DNA of 64,000 nt from Dipteronia dyeriana (GCA_032871835.1 CM065296.1:56883288-56947287); one strand, 5' to 3'. Positions 21,966 to 34,054 are shown, counted from the first letter of the stretch. Numbers and translations: made by a program. Notes: generated by a model not told the origin, from the sequence alone.

Positions 21966-22690
21966 TGGTTGTACCCTTGATTAATTAATATATATATATA
22001 TATATATACATGAATATATTTACTTTTATTGTAAATATGCATGTTTTAGAAAGAGATGGCAGTCTAGGAATTCACATATATATTTACATTGGAATGTATG
22101 GATATTTAACTTTTTTTTTATAATGTGATTTGTTATTTATAAGAATGATGGTCTATCATCGCCATAATTTCCTTCTTGGTAGTTGCTATTTGTTTTTGTT
22201 GTTGTGATAAAAAAAATGTTGTAATATATTCAAGTTTTGAAGAATTGAAGAATTGAAGTATTCGAAACACAAAAAGTATCAACGGAGTAACCCGGAGTAG
22301 CCGCACAAGGGTTCAGGCCCTCTAGTGTCCGAACACGAGACCTGTGGACGGTGGCCGCTGGACGACTTGTTCACCAAGTTAGGTTTAGGATTTTATATTT
22401 CAAACAAAGTAATTTACTTGTTTTTCTAGGACGAACCAAAATTGTGGCTTTTTATTTTTCCTTAAATATTGCAATGTTTGTCATTGTTTGATAGCACGTC
22501 ATATAGAATAGGAATGTCACTCATATATCTCTTTTGGTATGAACCTGATTTGCATGGTTTAGGCATCTAATTGGTAACTTGATAACTTGGTAAATCATTC
22601 TATACAATTCGATCACACACCTTAAACAATTGAGTGGGGGAAGGTGTTTGGAACGCATATGGCCTCCAAGTTTAGTTGAGCTTTATGTTT
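21966..22690 (+). other. Leader region of A1
   Basis: Non-coding. It contains a TA microsatellite at about 21985-22008 and a GC-richer block at 22280-22370. The N-terminal half of gag seen in A2 has no counterpart here. Confidence 0.5.
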
Positions 22691-23092
22691 CATGAATCTT
22701 AGGATGAAATTTGGACAGACTGTGAAAGATCATATGATGAAAGTCATATCACATCTCAACATTGCTAAACTCAATGGCACTGAGATAGATGGTGAGACAA
22801 AAATTGACATAATAGTAACTCACTTTAGGATACCTTTGATCAATTCAAGTTGGACTACACCTTGAACAATAAGTAATACAGCTTACAGTGCCTGATGCAA
22901 GATGTTCAAAGCGCTGAGAAAATCCTTGTGAAAAGCAAGGCTCAAGAGATTCATGTAGGTAAAGTTTCTATTGTTAAGACCCGCATGAAGGTTAAGAAAT
23001 AATAGAAGAAAAAGAAAATTAGGTCTACAAAGAAGGAGACGAAGAAAAAAACCAAGATCAAAGGAAATTGTTTCCTTTGTGGTGAAAAGGGG
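22690..23092 (+). pseudogene. A1 gag remnant
   Basis: Readable pieces are VKDHMMKVISHLNIAKLNG, DVQSAEKILVKSKAQEIHV and a lysine-rich stretch, then NCFLCGEKG, the first half of a CCHC knuckle. They match 40170-40560 in A2. Right after GEKG the sequence jumps to the part of the polyprotein after the protease active site (FN.KNR..NENEFNL), so the second half of the knuckle and the D-S/T-G motif are absent. Several stops occur. Confidence 0.75.
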
Positions 23093-24190
23093 TTCAACGA
23101 AAAGAATAGACAATGAGAATGAATTCAACTTGCGTTTAGGCAACGGAGAGTTGGTGTCTGCCAGTGTAGCGGGAGATATTAGAATTAATATAGATTCTTG
23201 TAGGCATTTAGATTTAATAGACATTTATTATGTACCTCAATTCAAGAGGAATTTAATTTCAGTTTCTGGTTTAAATAAATTTGGATATTCGGTTACTTTT
23301 AATAAAGGTTTTATTATTTGTAGGAATAACAAATTTATTTGCAAAGGTACATTGGAAAATGGTTTATTCTATTTTCCTAGCAATATATCTTACTTGTTAG
23401 ACACCGAATCAACGGAACCTAATCATAAAAGAGTAAAATTATCAAAAGATGAAATCTACCTATGGCATTTGTGCCTAAGTCATATTATCCTTCATAGGAT
23501 CAAAAGATTGGTTAGTGATAGACCTTTAATAACTTAAAGGTTGATGATCTACCAACTTGTGAATCTTGTTTGAAAGGTAAGATGGCCAAATGGTCGTTAA
23601 CAACCCAAGGCACAAGAGCCACTGAATGTTTAGGATTAATACATACTAATGTGTGTGGTCCTATGAGCATTCAAGCTAGAGGTAGATATGAGTACTTCAT
23701 CTTTTTCGTAGATGATTACACAAAACTTGGCTATGCGTATTTCATGAGACATAAGTCGGATACTTTTGATATGTTCAAAGCATTTAAAGCTGAAGTAGAA
23801 AATCATCTTGAGAAATACATAAAAATCTGAAGGTCTGATCATGGTTGAGAATATCTATCTGGTGTGGTTTAGCAATTTCTTATTGATAATGGGATAATCT
23901 CTCAGTTTTCTGCACCAGGTAAACCTTAACAAAATGGGGTGGCAAAAAGAAGAAATAGAACTCTTTTAGACATGGTTAGGTCTATGTTGAGTTATGCACT
24001 ACTTCCAAATTCTTTTTGGGGATATGCTTTAGAAACTGCTATGTACATTCTAAAACCTATACAATCTAAGTTAGTTCCTAAAACACCGCATGAGTTATAA
24101 ACTGGGCGAAAGTCTAGTTTACAACACTTAAGGATATTTGGATGTCCTACGTATGTGTAAAAGGAAAGACAGAAAAGATGGAGTCCCATT
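23093..24190 (+). pseudogene. A1 pre-integrase and integrase, broken
   Basis: An open stretch to 23537 includes the region after the protease (NGELVSASVAGDIRINIDS) and the pre-integrase motif (YLWHLCLSHIILHRIKRLV). The integrase core has GLIHTNVCGPM, where the first catalytic Asp is Asn, DDYTKLGYAYFMRHKSDTF, then RSDHG.EYLSG (second Asp kept, stop inside) and NGVAKRRNRTLLDMV, where the catalytic Glu is Lys. Two of the three catalytic residues are therefore lost, and stops occur at 23827 and later. Confidence 0.85.
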
Positions 24191-25444
24191 AAAAAACATG
24201 CATATTTGTGGGGTATCCAAAAGGAACCAAAGGATATTATTTCTATAGTCCTTTAAATCTTAAAGTATTTGTTTTGAAAAATGCTAAATTTCTGGAAAAA
24301 GACTATACGAATAATTTTATGCCCAAAAGTAGAATTGTCTTGAATGGGCTTTCAGGAGATACAATTCCACAAGAGGTTTCACAACCTAGCCCAATTGTAA
24401 GTTCCGTACCAACACAAGATAAACAACCTATCATTCCTCATCCTAGTGGGAGGGTTAGTAGACACCTGAGAGATACATCTATCTCGGAGAACCAGTAGAG
24501 ATGTTGATTGACGTTATTGGTAAAAGGCAATGCAATCCAAAATTGAATCTATGTTCAAAATCAAAGTCAAGTTTATTATTGACTTGCTTGAAGCGATAAA
24601 ACCCATTGGGTGCAAGTGCGTATACGAGAGGAAGAGAGGGATGGATAAAAAAGTGGAAACCTTTAAAGCTAGATTGGTAGCTAAAGGTTATACACAGAAG
24701 GAAGGTATCGATTATTAGGAATCCTTCTCTCCTATGATCATGCTTAAATCCATTGTGGCATCTTTAGACCTTGAGATTTGGTAAATGGATGTCAATACAG
24801 TTTTCATTAATGCAAGTCTTGACGAAACCATCTATATGATGCAACCAAAAGGATTCATTGAAAAAGGCCAAGTGGAAAGGGTATGCAAGTTGCAATGATC
24901 CATATATGGATTGAAGCAAGCATCCAGATTGTGGAACATAAGGTTCGATCAAGCGGTTAAAAGTTTTGGACTTATTCAAAACCTTGATGAACCTTGTGCA
25001 AATAAAAGCATCAAAGATGACAAGTTTGTTTTCCTAGTTTTTTACGTTGATGATATACTACTCATCAGAAATGATGTTGGTGTATTGACATCAGTAAAAG
25101 AGTTGTTAGCAAAACAATTTGATAAGAAGGACTTAGGAGAAGCAAATTATATTTTTTGTATCCAAGTAATAAAGGATAGAAAGAATGGAATGATTGCATT
25201 ATCCCAAGCTTCATACATAGATAAAATCTTATCTAGGTCCTCCAATCAATATTCAAAGAAAGGTATGTTACCTTTCAGACATGGAAGCAAACTTTCTAAG
25301 GAACAAGCTCCTAAGAATGTGCATGAAGAGCAATTCATGAATAGGGTTCCATATGCCTCGACAGTTGGAAGTCTAATGTATGCAATGATATACACTAGAC
25401 TAGATATTTGTTTTGTTTTTTGCATACTTAGCAGGTTTAAATAG
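24191..25444 (+). pseudogene. A1 integrase tail and reverse transcriptase, broken
   Basis: The integrase tail ends with VFVLKNAKFLEKDYTNNF. RT pieces are KVETFKARLVAKGYTQKEG (24650-24705), then stops at 24716, 24782 and 24897, then QASRLWNIRFDQAVKSFG, and FYVDDILLIRNDVGVLTSV with the YVDD box near 25042. The piece to 25444 (YASTVGSLMYAMIYTRLDI) leads into RNase H. Confidence 0.85.
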
Positions 25445-26027
25445 AAACTTGGTCCTGATTAGTGGACAACAGTCAAGCTCATTTTCAAGCATCTTAGGAG
25501 AACGAGAGATTATCTGCTTGTATAATATATAGGGAATTTAAATCATGTTGGGTATACAGATTCTGATTTCCAGTCAGATTCCAACTTCAGGAGTTCAACA
25601 TCAAGAGTTCAACATCAGGATATGTGTTTACTCTTGGAGGAGGATCAATTATATAGAGGAGTATCAAGCAATCATGCATTTTTTATTCCACCATGGATGC
25701 TGATTATGTTGCTACATGCGAAGCTGCTAAAGAGGTTGTCTGTTCCGCCAATTCTTGATTGACATGGAAGTGGTTCCTATTGTGAATAAGCAGATCACTA
25801 TCTACTGTGATAAAGGTGGAGCAGGGGATAATTCAAAAGAACCAAGAAGCTATAAGATAGAGAAACACGTTGAAAGTAAGTGTCACCTTCTAAGGGAAAT
25901 TATGAGTAGGGGTGACGTAACGAATACCAAGATCGCGTCAGCAGAAAATCTAGTGGATGTTTTGATGGGAATCATAGAATATGGGGATAAGAGATATGAC
26001 ACATTTGCTATAGAGCAAGTGGGATAA
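25445..26027 (+). pseudogene. A1 RNase H, broken, and polypurine tract
   Basis: Fragments are TDSDFQSDSNFRSS, a duplicated AGTTCAACATCA-type string at 25593-25617, ADYVATCEAAKEVV and EVVPIVNKQITIYCDKGGAGDNS. The last reads in the frame 25755-26027. The pol end LADPFTKAL-like motif appears as LVDVLMGIIEYGDK, showing local rearrangement. AGAGCAAGTGGGATAA at 26012-26027 is the polypurine tract before the 3' LTR. Confidence 0.75.
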
Positions 26028-28398
26028 TGTTAGGATTATGCTCAATAGCAAGAGTGTAATAATATATTTAACAATCTTTTCATACTAATAAAGTGTTTTT
26101 TAGTTTAACAAATCTTTTAGCATTTATAGTTTAATTATTATAATTGTCAAAAGTAAATAATCATATGGTCAAAAGACTATGAGAAATGAAGAATTTCTCA
26201 TACATCTGGATATGTTTGAGGTAGACACAATTCATTATGTAGTCTCGAACAATATTTTCAACTTAAGATAAAGGTTGGGCGCATTTATCTTATTAAAGTT
26301 GTAGATTCTTTTGCTAGCATTTGAGTGGGATCAAATGTGTTATGATGAGTCTAAAATCTTCAAAGTGTGGTGTCTTTAGGCAAAATAATCTAGTGCACTG
26401 GGTGCATTGAATAGGATCACAGTGAAATACTTTATCCAGAACCGTCAATGGATAAAAGTTTTCACTTGAAGACAATTGAAGAGTCTATCTCAATCCTGGG
26501 CTAAATGATGGACTTATGGTTGCAAATGTTATCATTTGAGCCATCAATGAGTACGATTATATAGCATAGTCCATCCCCTACGGTTTGGTGGTATTCATTT
26601 GTTAAACAATAGAGGACTTCATTTATAGGTATTGAAATCGTGGCTCCGTTCGTGGCTTTGTCTGTGGCTTCGTTTATTAAATATGTGTAGAATATCATCA
26701 TATGGATATTTTCAGGTATTGGATATTAAATCTTAACGTTAAGTTTTCAATAGTGTCTATTGAAATATGACTTCTGGACAAGTGAAAATATCCAAGTTCA
26801 AAATGTGGTCATATGAGTAAATAAGGTAACTTGGAGAGCTATAGGTGGTCTATGAGCTCTTGGCGATTACTGGTACTTTTCACGAGGATACACTATCTCC
26901 ATTAAGATTGTCTAGGGTACGAATGAGGAATATTAACTTATTCTATCTTTATTTAAGAGTTCAATTTTAGTTCTTTAGTGAAATGAAATAAATTAATAGA
27001 TCTGACTTAGGTGAATTATTTGTTGATTGTGATTAGGTTATGTCTATTGAAGCATAAATTTAGATAGCCCAATAAGCTCCCCAATCCATACGAACTTACA
27101 TGGATCACTTGATATATTCTGCCAGACCAATTTCTGAGTCCATCTAGAATTGATTTTGTATTTCAAAATCCAAAAGTTTTGGAGTGGTGTGGTCATGTGT
27201 GATCAAGTCACGTAGGAACTCTTCAAAATACCTGGAATTGGCGGCCAAGGATGTGGGATTCTTTGGGCTGCCCTAGTGGGGTGCTATTAGCATTCTATTA
27301 ATACATTAAGAATATAATTTTTACATATTAATTGAATGGGTTGTTTAAATTATATTAATGTTTTAATTTAAGGCTTGTGGACTTGTTTCTTTTTTAGTAA
27401 AATTGGGTCTATTTCACATGTGGATTTTTTTATTAAAGTCCTATGGATTTAATAAAATAGAAAAATAATATATTACCCATATAATAGGCTTGGGTGGCTA
27501 AGGCTTATATAATAGCCTAATATATTGTTTTCTATTTAAAAAATAACAATTAAATGGAAATTAATTAACTAATTATTTAATTAATAGTCCAAAAAAAATC
27601 CTAGTAGGAGAAGGTCTCCTAGTTTCATGCTATTGTTGGTAGTATGATAAGTATCAAATACTTTATTTGATAAGTTGATAAATAAAAGGAATTTATTTAT
27701 CTAGTCAAATTAGGAAGTATTTGATATCTATCAAAACTATAATTGCCTATTGGTCAAATTAGGAAGTTTTTGACAAAGTCTCAATTTAATTTATATTCAA
27801 TAGTTAATTATTGGATAAATACACTAATGAGTTGGAATATGAATCTTGGTGTGGAAAACAATTCCGAAAGTTGATAAGAGTCTTGGTGAAAGAAAATCCT
27901 ACTAGAGAGAGGATTCTTGGCAACTAAGTAAATCCTTCTAAAAAGAGGATTTGGCCACCTATATATATCACAATTATGGAATTCAGCCAAGATATAGAAA
28001 TCAATAGAGAGATTTCGACCAAGGCTATCTAAAAGGCTTCAGAGATTTTTTATTTTTTATTTTTGCTTATATAGAGAAAACAAAAACTTCATCCAACTCA
28101 TTGTGTGAAGAATTAGGCCAAGCATAGAGAAAAGATGAACGTTTTTGTTTTCGATAGTGCACTAGTATCCTTTACATCAAAAGGTTTTGTGTACAAAAAT
28201 TGAATTGGGTTCACTCGAGTTTCAATCAAATATATTGATAATTCACAAGTGACCAAACGTTCATGGGTTTTCTCTAGGAGGATTATTGTGACTAACAAAA
28301 GAAAAAGATTTTATTTGTTTTCCATCCTCAGGTATACAATTCAAAAAAAAGGGAGCCCACACTCTAGGTCATTCATGTTTTTTATTGGTTTGGAATTT
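26028..28398 (+). repeat. 3' LTR of A1, lacking its end
   Basis: It starts TGTTAGGATTATGCTCAATA and follows the 5' LTR closely to about position 28398, where the 5' LTR would continue with AGATCTTACTGATTC. The last 180 or so bases of the LTR are missing. Instead an inverted piece follows. Confidence 0.85.
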
Positions 28399-28471
28399 AT
28401 GCCAAATTGAATCCGTAAGATCTTCCAAACCATTCAGGAACGTGAATCACCTATGAGTGTGGGCTCCCTTT
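28399..28471 (-). repeat. Inverted fragment of an A-family LTR
   Basis: On the minus strand this reads GGGAGCCCACACTCATAGG...GATTCACG...GGAAGATCTTACGGATTC, which is A-family LTR text (compare 21735-21830 and, in the same orientation, 58980-59045). It overlaps the LTR text at 28351-28398, so 28351-28471 can fold into a hairpin. Confidence 0.85.
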
Positions 28472-28476
28472 GTTAT
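28472..28476. repeat. Target-site duplication GTTAT of solo LTR B1, left
   Basis: GTTAT before TGTTAGG; identical to 39628-39632. Confidence 0.85.
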
Positions 28477-28679
28477 TGTTAGGTTTTAGATTATGTTGAC
28501 ATAAATTCCATATCAAAATGATGTTTACTTGTAATGATTTAGTTGTTTAGGTTCATGATGATTCAAGCTTCAAAGTAAAAGGAACAATAGTCAAAGCAAC
28601 TTTAAAGTCTTCAAAGAGAAAGGATGCTATATGGTTCTACAAAGATATATTAAGATCTTATCTTTCTCTTACAAGACTT

Positions 28680-28800
28680 AGGCACACACACACAATTCAT
28701 ATATTTACGTCCCTGCATAGTTGTGCACCATTAAGGCACACACACACAATTCATTCATATGTGTCTCTACATCGTTGTGCCCCGTTTATAGCACATTCAC
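28680..28800. repeat. Minisatellite in B1, about 60 bp, two copies
   Basis: GGCACACACACACAATTCAT plus TGTGTCCCTGCAT.GTTGTGC-type units. B2 has four copies at 49747-49965. Confidence 0.75.
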
Positions 28801-29247
28801 ACACTTGAAGTTGAATGCTCATGCATTTGTATGAAAATGACATGTTTTGAAAAATGCATGATTGGAGACTATCTCCATGTAGTTTTCATTTTTGTGTGAA
28901 ATATGTTTGTATGTGTATATGTTTGTAAAACATGGATATTAAACTTGATTGTAGTCTTAAATCATTCTTGATTGAGTTCCAAACACTTTGGTTACTCACA
29001 CTTTCAAGTTCAAGTTATAAGTCAAAAGATATAATACTTTTCAGTCATGCTGCAAATATGGTCTTCGTCTTCTTATATCGAGTTGAATTCTTATTTTCTG
29101 GGTTAAGTATCTTATATGTCTATGTCTGTGAGAGAGTTATGGTTTGTAATCCATAAACATATTTCAATTTTGAGTTCAAAACCCGGAGAACGGTCGACAA
29201 ACGCGAAGGGTGCACTTGAGGAAAAGAAGTGCAACCAAGCACTCTTT

Positions 29248-29274
29248 CCCGAGATGGCACGTGGCCATCTCGGG
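29248..29274. promoter_or_regulatory. Perfect palindrome centred on CACGTG in LTR B1
   Basis: Arms CCCGAGATGGC and GCCATCTCGGG surround ACGTG. The centre is a G-box (CACGTG). A third related arm, CCATCTCGGGCAGCAAG, lies about 30 bp further at 29308-29324. A TATA-like TTTATATAT lies at 29383. B2 has the same arrangement at 50423-50449. A G-box is a site for bZIP or bHLH transcription factors; use here is inferred. Confidence 0.75.
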
Positions 29275-29694
29275 ATAGAATGCTTGTTGCCCTGAGTTGC
29301 CCATGCACCATCTCGGGCAGCAAGTGTGCTTGGTGCCTTCATGCCCTCTTTGGTCATTTCACATGCGTTCTTTTCCCTCCCCTTTATATATCCAATCCCT
29401 CTCACTTTTCATTCTAAAAAGAGATTCAAAATTTGAGTGCAGAGTTTTCTCCCAAATTTTCTGACCTTCCAAAAACCATAACTTCTTTATTTGAACTCCG
29501 ATCTGATTGATTTAAAGTTGAGAGTATTTGTATATTCATTCTTCATCTTTTCTCTGAAGGTTTGAGTTAATTTTACTGCTTTTTTTGGAGTCAATCCTCA
29601 CAAAAATGGGATTGTACCAAATCAACTAAGATATTGATTTTCTCTCAAAGTTTTCTTTTAAAACTTGGTCAATTTCCTTGGGTTTTCTACTTTA

Positions 29695-29736
<42 letters not shown>
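29695..29736. repeat. (AT)n(GT)n microsatellite in B1
   Basis: TATATATATATATATGTGTG and further GT units to 29736. B2 has only CATATATTTGTAT at the corresponding place. Confidence 0.9.
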
Positions 29737-30294
29737 CTTGTGATTGTTTTGATTTGAGTTTTGAACTCATTTAAAGCTAGATTGAGTTTCAATTGATATC
29801 TCACATGTTGAGTTAGGTTTTGATTTTGCCTATGTTTTCACATGTTTGGAATTGTATTGTACTAGCTTTGAATCTAGGACTATTTGATGATATTTGATTG
29901 ATTGATTTTATAAAAAATAGTTCATCACATGTATTAGGCTCTCTTTGGTCGATCTCTCTATACAATACATGTTGTGTTGTTCTTTGAGTTATTCATGTGC
30001 TTGATTGCTTTTATGAATATAATATGCTCTAGAACATGTTTGGTATATAGGATTAAAACTTGATCATGTATTAATTGAACATATCTTAAGATTCAAGTCT
30101 TAGATCTAGGAATGTATCTAGGTTGTGATCAATGTTGAACATCTTTTATATGATCTAGATGTATTAATCATATGCTTCATTGACTAGATACATTTGTTAT
30201 GTGCAGTCTTGCATATGTCTAGTATTTTCCATAGAATTTGTTGATCATCATTTTATACGTTGCGTGCTTGTTTGCATTTTGCATTCATGATCAC

Positions 30295-30299
30295 TTACA
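30295..30299. repeat. Target-site duplication TTACA of D1, left
   Basis: TTACA before TGTTGGGG; identical to 38863-38867. Confidence 0.9.
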
Positions 30300-32423
30300 T
30301 GTTGGGGTTTATGCCCTAAATATGTAATTTTAAATGGATTTATTAAATAAATAAAAGGAAAAGTTCAATACATTCTTGTTGTGTTGTTTATTATATAACT
30401 TGTGCATAAATTTAACATCCAAGATTGCCGGATGTAATCTCAAACTGTGTATATGAGTGTAATATACGGATGGATACAGTAAGAGACGTGCAATCTAAAG
30501 AGTCCATAGATAGAAAATAAAGCTGGGTATTTTATTTGTGGTTAATCTATAGTTGTGGTCCATTCCGTAATGTTTCGGTGATTCTATCCTGAATCATTCA
30601 TATGGAGATATGAGAATGGAGGCACCTTGTATAATGTGATCATATAGGACTGGGCCATGATCTATATGAATCTCTCACCAAGATCCATTTACCGATGAGA
30701 TTCATATATATCAACTAATGATGGCTATATAGGGATGATCTTAATCCTGAGTGTCTTATCGACTCCTTCAGGTTAAATCATGGTCTTTGATATACCATGG
30801 GTGATGTCAGATGCATTTCCTGATCAATATACTCTGTATGTTGGGATTACGGTTTGGCTTGTGGCTGGGAAGGTTTGTACACAATAGTGGAATCCACTCA
30901 TTCTTATGAGAAGTAGATGGTAGTTCCCTTAAGGGTTGATTCGGGGCTTGGACAATATGAGCATTCTCCTAATTCCGTAAGGAAATAGGATTTATTGTTC
31001 ATTATAGAATCAACGGTGCTTAAAGGATACATGTAATTAGAGGGGTATAACGGACATTATGACCCAGCTCTATTATGAACTACTCTAGAGGATCACACCA
31101 TGTGTAATAGCTATATCGATGGACACCGAGTTGTATCGGTCTGTGTAAAAGCGTCTACAGTTGAGATAGTGCAGCTTCGGATTTTTAGTTGAATAACACT
31201 GGAGTTAATAATCAAGGAATATTAATTAAAGAGTTTAATTAATGATTCCGAGGATTATTGGAGCTCAAAATACTTTGGGTCCATTAGGTCCCCTTGCTAG
31301 CCTGATTGATTTAGGTAACAAGGGTCACGGTTAATTAATTGGATTGTCCAATTAATTGTGTTACGAAAGTGACACATATATGTTTGGAAATTAATTGAAT
31401 AATGAGATTATTTAATTAATGAAAGTTAATAGTTAAATTAATTAAATAATTAGATTATTTAATTATATTGATAATTATGAATTATGAATTATGAATTAAC
31501 TATTAATTGGAGGGTGTTAGTTGATATATGGATTTAGATGAAGATAAAATAATAGGATTATTTTATTTTACTAAATCATTTATTTAAGTATTTGAATTTA
31601 AGTTTAAATTTAAAATACTAATTATCACTTATAATATATTTGATATATTTAAAAAGGATATTTAAAAGATATATATCAACTAAAAATACAAGAGATTGCA
31701 TTGGATGTAAATTGATGTATACATGAAACAACAGTCAAAAGAAGAATTTGCATAGGATGCAAATACTTAATTTTTATATATAGATATATATGCGTGCAAG
31801 ATATAGAGATAACAAAAGCAAGCAAGAGGCATGCAATTGATATATATAACTAAAGCAAGCAGTGGCGTGTATGAAATAGATATAGATTTGTAACATCGAG
31901 TGCGAGAAAGATATATATATATATATATATATATAAAAAAAGCAAGCAACAGTGCGTAGAGATATATATTTGTGATCAGCAGCCCGCAAACATATATATT
32001 GTGCAGAGATATTATATGTATATATATTCATGAAAAACGAAGCTAGATATATATATTGTTTCATGTTTTTTTATGTTTTTTTGAAACAAATAGAAGAAAG
32101 AGTTTCTTTAAATCTCTCTACATCCTCCATTCAAGTTCCTGAAACCGTAATGCGCCCACACTCAGTTACCAGTTCCGGAAGATAGCGAGGAAGATCGAGT
32201 GGTTTAGACAGGAGCATATCGAAAAGTGAAGGAGCCTCCAAACGTTGGTAAGATTTTTTTCTTCTGTTTTTGTTGATTACAATTTCCTGTATTTACATAT
32301 TATATGTATTGGTTCCGAAAAAGAATTACGATCAAAAGTTCACTGGTCCCAGATACAGATATGATCTGTATAAAAATTTTAAAACCTAGTTCCGCTGCTT
32401 GACCGGTGAACGGGGTTCCAACA
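30300..32423 (+). repeat. 5' LTR of D1
   Basis: TGTTGGGGTTTATGCC to ...GGGGTTCCAACA. It includes an AT-rich ATTAATTGAATAATGAG region and a TA microsatellite at 31907-31935, which differs in length from the 3' LTR. Confidence 0.93.
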
Positions 32424-32424
32424 A

Positions 32425-32438
32425 TTGGTATCAGAGCC
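32425..32438 (+). promoter_or_regulatory. Primer-binding site of D1
   Basis: TTGGTATCAGAGCC, one base after the LTR end. It fits the tRNA-Met complement used by plant copia elements. Confidence 0.95.
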
Positions 32439-33976
32439 AATTTATTTTCGGAACGGGAAATTGTTTTCGATGCTCCTGTATGTATGAATTGTGTAGGCAC
32501 AATTTAAATTGATTATATGTATATTAATTTTTATTTATTTACAAAAACATGATTGATCGTTAATTATATGGTAATGTGGATTTAGGGTTTATGGGTTGTA
32601 TTATTATTATTTTTTTGTTTATATTTTTTTTTTACTGTTATTGTATTGTAAAAAAAAATGTAACCTATATTGAAGACCTAGAAAAACCATGAAGATGGAT
32701 TCATGGGATGAATCGAAGTGACCTGAAGAGATTGGAAGATATCTCAAGTTACTAGAAGACCAAGGAATGCTTTGGGAATTTTTTATAATTTTAGATTCCA
32801 ATTTTTAGGTTAAATAATCCACAGTACTCCGTCAATTCATGTATGCTTTATATTATGTGATGATAAAAGCATTGCCATGCATACGTATGTCATTTACATT
32901 AGATGTGCCTGTACAAATATATTTGATATGTCATACATGCATCATAGCCTTATATTTTATATATTTTTTTTAATGTTATTAAAATGGACAATATACATAA
33001 TTGGCTATGAATAATGATATTAGTTTTTTTAATGGTTAGAAAACTTGGTAATTCTCATTAATATTAATCTAGTTATTAAAGAGTTTAATAAGTTAGATTA
33101 ATAGGGTCATTTATTGTAATTAGGATTAATATGATTAATTACCTAATAATAAATGAACTGAATAAAGTGTTAGAGTTTTAATACTTAAAATTTGGTAAAC
33201 ACTAAAAAAATAATCTAACCCTAGTAAATAGTTTACAAAGGCTTAAATTATTCACTAATAGATTAGATTTTTAATTGTTAAAAATCATTAATAATTTATT
33301 AGTTAATTAGAATTTAGTTCTAATTAGTTAATGCGCTAGATAACTTGATTAAAGTTAGTCGTTTAATCCGGTAGAGTCTAGGTGCATTAATGGTTAAAAG
33401 AAAACCCTAATTTTAAAATAGTGAGTGGGAGAGGGATATATGACATATATATGCCGCGGTCTCCATCATTAGTTCAACACCGTGAGATCCGAGTGGGGCC
33501 TTGTTACGGCTTTGTTTTCGTCCTTCCTAAGGAGGGTTTCTACAAAGGTCAATACCAAGGTTGACAACCTAATGGATAGGATTTCTGAGGGTATTTCGGG
33601 ATTGACCGACCCTAAGACAGCAATTCTCGAGTTAAGCTCGTGAGATCTGAAATGATGGGTTACACTCACAAAGGTTTTGATTAAGTTTGTTAATTAAAAA
33701 CCTGACTGAATGAACGTTGGTTGAATGATATGGAATAAGAGTTATTCTAGAATATAATTTGATTGAGAATGTCTCGGTCCAACATGCAAAGACTTGACCG
33801 ACCCTAATGCGGCACTTCTTTGTGGTATGTTGGATTGTCATGGTATAGTAACTAGTTTTAGGGTAGTTCTAGTTCGTTAAACATATGCATGCATCATGTT
33901 TAAATTTATGCCAAAGCACTCGCACTTGTTTTTTAAACAAATGACTGAATGAATGTTTTTATTTATTTCAGCAATA
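32439..33976 (+). other. Untranslated leader of D1
   Basis: About 1.5 kb without coding signals. Two related passages, GACCGACCCTAAGACAGCA at 33604 and GACCGACCCTAATGCGGCA at 33799, each precede a CTTGTG/CTCGTG-like string. The end TTATTTCAG at about 33964-33971 looks like a 3' splice site a few bases before the gag ATG, suggesting a leader intron. This is inferred from sequence pattern only. Confidence 0.5.
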
Positions 33977-34054
33977 ATGTCTTCTGCATTACTTCAAATT
34001 CTCGCAAACGACATAAGATTTCTCCAGATAATGACACGTATCTCTGGCATCTAA
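33977..34054 (+). pseudogene. D1 gag remnant: start codon plus 12 codons fused out of frame
   Basis: ATG at 33977 reads MSSALLQILAND, the typical start of a copia gag of this type. The sequence then jumps to the pre-integrase region (HKISPDNDTYLWHLRLGH in another frame). The result is a 25-codon peptide ending at 34054. The capsid part, the zinc knuckle and the protease are all absent, so a deletion of more than 1 kb removed them. Confidence 0.75.

Larger units (their letters stand above)
19473..28398 (+). mobile_element. Angela/Tork-like Ty1/copia element A1
   Basis: Direct LTRs at 19473-21950 and 26028-28398 flank a degenerate copia interior with gag remnant, integrase, RT and RNase H in the Ty1/copia order. 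The clade is inferred from the long LTRs and from protein motifs such as KRKRGMDKKVETFKARLVAKG; the exact lineage is tentative. The right LTR lacks its normal end and instead runs into an inverted copy of itself. It inserted in the SWIM-finger codons of the MULE transposase. Confidence 0.85.
28477..30299 (+). mobile_element. Solo LTR B1, left part
   Basis: It starts TGTTAGGTTTTAGATTATG. The second part is at 38868-39627, after element D1. It matches B2 (49542-52256) along its length. Joined length is about 2.58 kb, and the pair GTTAT flanks it. With no primer-binding site, no coding interior and one target duplication on both sides, it is a solo LTR, the product of recombination between the two LTRs of a lost element. 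The pyrimidine block near its end (TATTCACCCCC...CTCTGCGTTAG) resembles that of the Sirevirus-like LTRs here. Confidence 0.85.

Noticed and set aside
29112..29405. Minus-strand open frame of 97 codons in B1
   Set aside because: It spans the palindrome and the promoter region of the LTR. The matching stretch in B2 has no comparable frame, so it is chance.
31767..32064. Minus-strand frames encoding Ile-Tyr repeats, also at 38152-38486
   Set aside because: They are translations of TA microsatellites in the D1 LTRs.
32425..32438. tRNA-like text at primer-binding sites (also at 16374, 21953 and 53796)
   Set aside because: Only about 14 bases complementary to the tRNA 3' end are present, with no cloverleaf. 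They are primer sites and not tRNA genes.
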